Shown in pieces: positions 62,474 through 64,000 of a stretch of 64,000 nucleotides of DNA. Both the position numbers and the translations under genes were made by a program. Below the pieces are notes generated by a model. The model was not told the origin of the DNA. It searched no databases and saw only the letters and a program-made list of their open reading frames with translations. How positions within the stretch are numbered: position 1 is the first letter of the stretch; every line of letters starts with the position of its first letter. This stretch comes from RGIG4079 sp045596365 (GTDB lineage Bacteria; Bacteroidota; Bacteroidia; Bacteroidales; Muribaculaceae), in assembly GCA_045596365.1 (NCBI GenBank), contig JAZOCE010000017.1:1-64000 (forward strand), given 5' to 3'.

Positions 62474-63288
62474 TTATCCCGGATATAATCTCTATAAGGC
62501 AGCCCCAAATTTAAATAATGAAAACTATGTGTTTTGCGTTTATTTTCAGGAGGTAGTTGCATATAATCGCCATATTCAATAGTCAAGTATTCATCAGGTT
62601 GTTCCACACCACTCAACATCACTCCCTCAAACTCAATAGGGGTCATAGTACCAAATACACTATTTAGCATATATCTTCTTTGGCGATTATAATGCTCTGA
62701 CATATATTTAGATTTATCATAATCTGACTCCATCAATATCTTTCTCATCTGTTTATGTACAAATTTTTTAGATATTGTCTTTTGCAATAATAGAGGAACA
62801 AACGAATTTAATCCACGACCATGTTTATATGGATCTCGGCTCAACAAATAAAGCATTTTATACCAAAATAGATATTTCGTAAAATGCCATTTTCGTTTTA
62901 TTGATAATTCTGGAACTCCATCTAATGGGAATATATCAATAAATACACCCCCATCAAGTCTCCTATATGTTTTTTCTATGACTGTTGTTCTTGCATCTTG
63001 CACTTTACCATAAGGAAGCGGATAATTACTATCATATTCCGGACACACAAACTCTAAATGTTTAGGCAACCATTCTTTTGAGTATTTAATAAACCGTTCA
63101 TAATCAGCACGAGGCATACCCAAATCAATATCATCGTCCCAAGGAATAAATCCCTTATGACGAACAGCTCCCAACATTGTTCCTGAAACAAGATAATATC
63201 GCAAATTATGCTTTTCAAAGATTGTATGTAACGTTTTTAAGTTTTCCAACAAATAGAGTTGAAGCGTGCGAATATCGTAATTTGCCAT
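62470..63288 (-). CDS. LicD-family phosphotransferase
   Basis: The 272-residue cytoplasmic protein carries the LicD motif block GTMLGAVRHKGFIPWDDDID, whose Asp residues bind metal in the nucleotidyltransferase-like fold. LicD enzymes move phosphocholine from CDP-choline, and relatives move other phospho-groups, to surface glycans. The gene follows the cytidylyltransferase gene by only 2 bases, so the two almost certainly act together: one makes a CDP-activated group and the other attaches it. Whether it is choline, glycerol or another alcohol cannot be told from sequence. Confidence 0.93.
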   Translation of the reverse strand: MANYDIRTLQLYLLENLKTLHTIFEKHNLRYYLVSGTMLGAVRHKGFIPWDDDIDLGMPRADYERFIKYSKEWLPKHLEFVCPEYDSNYPLPYGKVQDARTTVIEKTYRRLDGGVFIDIFPLDGVPELSIKRKWHFTKYLFWYKMLYLLSRDPYKHGRGLNSFVPLLLQKTISKKFVHKQMRKILMESDYDKSKYMSEHYNRQRRYMLNSVFGTMTPIEFEGVMLSGVEQPDEYLTIEYGDYMQLPPENKRKTHSFHYLNLGLPYRDYIRDN

Positions 63289-63290
63289 TT

Positions 63291-63695
63291 TTACATCTCT
63301 TTTATTAATGCTTTTAAATCTGACGAAGATATACCCTCTGTTCGTGGCAAGACTACAACCTTTTTGTCTTTATCTTTACAATAATTTATAGCTGCGACAA
63401 AGCCGTCATGCTTTTGATCCGGTCCTAATACTAACATATCAAAATCCACATCGCGAACAATATCTTTTACATTCTCATAAACTACAACTTGATCTACATA
63501 GCGAATTGCTCGCACCATGTAACAGCGTTCATCTGTGCTATATACGAGTTGGGCTTCAGGCTTATATTTCTTTACAACATTTGAATCTTGGACAGCAACA
63601 ATTAAATAGTCTCCCAAAGATTTTGCTTTGCGAAACAACTCTACATGTCCAACATGTAATAAATCATAAACACCAACAGTTAGAACTTTTTTCAT
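63291..63695 (-). CDS. TagD-like CDP-alcohol cytidylyltransferase
   Basis: The 134-residue cytidylyltransferase matches TagD/GCT in length and layout. The N-terminal GVYDLLHVGHVELFRKAKSLG contains the HxGH catalytic motif. The ending RTEGISSSDL is the conserved RTxGIS nucleotide-site signature. It makes CDP-glycerol or a similar CDP-alcohol from CTP. The LicD gene follows after 2 bases in the same operon. On the minus strand a TATCTTTG -7 box lies at 63720-63713, with a second candidate, TAAATTTG, at 63728-63721. Confidence 0.93.
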   Translation of the reverse strand: MKKVLTVGVYDLLHVGHVELFRKAKSLGDYLIVAVQDSNVVKKYKPEAQLVYSTDERCYMVRAIRYVDQVVVYENVKDIVRDVDFDMLVLGPDQKHDGFVAAINYCKDKDKKVVVLPRTEGISSSDLKALIKEM

Positions 63696-63804
63696 CTTTC
63701 AATATTATTTCGCAAAGATACAAATTTATAATATTATTTAAAATAACATGGGCACGCATCTCTATTAGACACATGCCCACATTAATTATTATGAAAAGCT
63801 GTTG

Positions 63805-64000
63805 TTAATTATTTTTCACTTTTACTCTTGAGACTCCACTCTCATATATTTTTGTTTTTCCTGAAGCTGTTGCCGAAATGTAAGATGCACCACTTGCGTC
63901 TGCCGACAGATTGATAATTTTCATATCATCAGCATCGATAGATGATGCACCACTCGCATCAAAATCGGCATTTCTTGTTGCCCCCTTAATCACAGCATTT
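63805..64000 (-). CDS. Head GIN domain (DUF2807) protein, C-terminal part only
   Basis: The frame is open to the right edge, so only the last 64 or so residues are seen. They show the repeating short-strand beta-helix pattern of the head-GIN/DUF2807 family: DASGASSIDADDM, then ADASGASYISATASG and a final RVKVKN. These are exported proteins of Bacteroidota with unknown function. The start and any signal peptide lie outside the window. Confidence 0.8.
   Translation of the reverse strand, partial: NAVIKGATRNADFDASGASSIDADDMKIINLSADASGASYISATASGKTKIYESGVSRVKVKNN

Noticed and set aside
63749..63779. TGGGCA...TGCCCA inverted repeat between the TagD-like gene and the head-GIN gene
   Set aside because: Only 6 bp pair across a 19-base loop, with weak T-runs. 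It may end the head-GIN transcript but is too weak to call.
1..64000. Search for CRISPR arrays, insertion sequences, prophage genes, rRNA and direct repeats flanking tRNAs
   Set aside because: I found no evenly spaced repeats, transposase or integrase motifs, terminal inverted repeats or phage genes by reading. A computed repeat search could still reveal diverged elements.

Overview
The window is an AT-rich piece of a Bacteroidales chromosome, probably from a gut lineage such as Muribaculaceae (the family is an inference). The evidence is direct: promoters of the Bacteroidota type (TTTG, 19-20 bases, TAnnTTTG), few Shine-Dalgarno sequences, type IX-like C-terminal tails, PorT-like and DUF4923 proteins, a DUF3417-type glucan phosphorylase, a GT3 glycogen synthase and a PPi-dependent phosphofructokinase. 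Nearly all of it reads as core chromosome. I see no phage, insertion sequence, transposase, CRISPR array or rRNA gene. There are two tRNA genes (Ser-GGA, Lys-TTT). One CDS runs off each edge.

Layout. 1-6.2 kb: phosphate uptake (Na/Pi cotransporter with a PhoU-like tail, then porin-pstSCAB). 6.4-15.6 kb: glutamate dehydrogenase, a minus-strand pair of LTA-synthase-like sulfatase and PAP2 phosphatase, a Sel1 protein, an M3 peptidase and a TPR protein. 15.7-17.2 kb: tRNA-Ser overlapping the end of a membrane protein gene, a possible 25-residue membrane peptide and a Fur-family regulator with an almost leaderless start. 17.2-27.3 kb: purA, a DUF1015 protein, an envelope operon (YcxB-like, flippase-like, kdsB, inactive M16 homologue), pfp, a YbiT-type ABC-F protein and a Dabb protein. 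27.4-33.3 kb: DUF4923 protein, a membrane nucleotide-sugar dehydratase, a tiny secreted protein, pullulanase and a PorT-like barrel. 33.4-39 kb: radA, an rRNA/tRNA methyltransferase, nfo, an SLC45-type sugar transporter, tRNA-Lys and a DUF2461 protein. 39.1-47.9 kb: a large beta-helix secreted protein, cysK, an NlpC/P60 lipoprotein, an HtrA protease and a NatAB-type ABC exporter. 48-56.3 kb: a ddl / membrane MurF-like / hydrolase operon, a DMT transporter, an MBOAT-SGNH acetylation pair and rmuC. 56.4-60.6 kb: glycogen phosphorylase and synthase. 60.8-64 kb: an oxidoreductase, a phosphopolyol transferase, LicD, a TagD-like cytidylyltransferase and the end of a head-GIN domain protein.

Two themes stand out. 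The first is cell-envelope phosphate chemistry and peptidoglycan-precursor chemistry: the LtaS-like/PAP2 pair, the CDP-polyol transferase/LicD/cytidylyltransferase set, and the variant Ddl with a membrane-anchored MurF. The second is storage and import of alpha-glucans: pullulanase, SLC45 transporter, GT35 phosphorylase and GT3 synthase. No single locus is certainly a new system. The ddl-murF-hydrolase operon and the teichoic-acid-like gene set in a Gram-negative are the best candidates.
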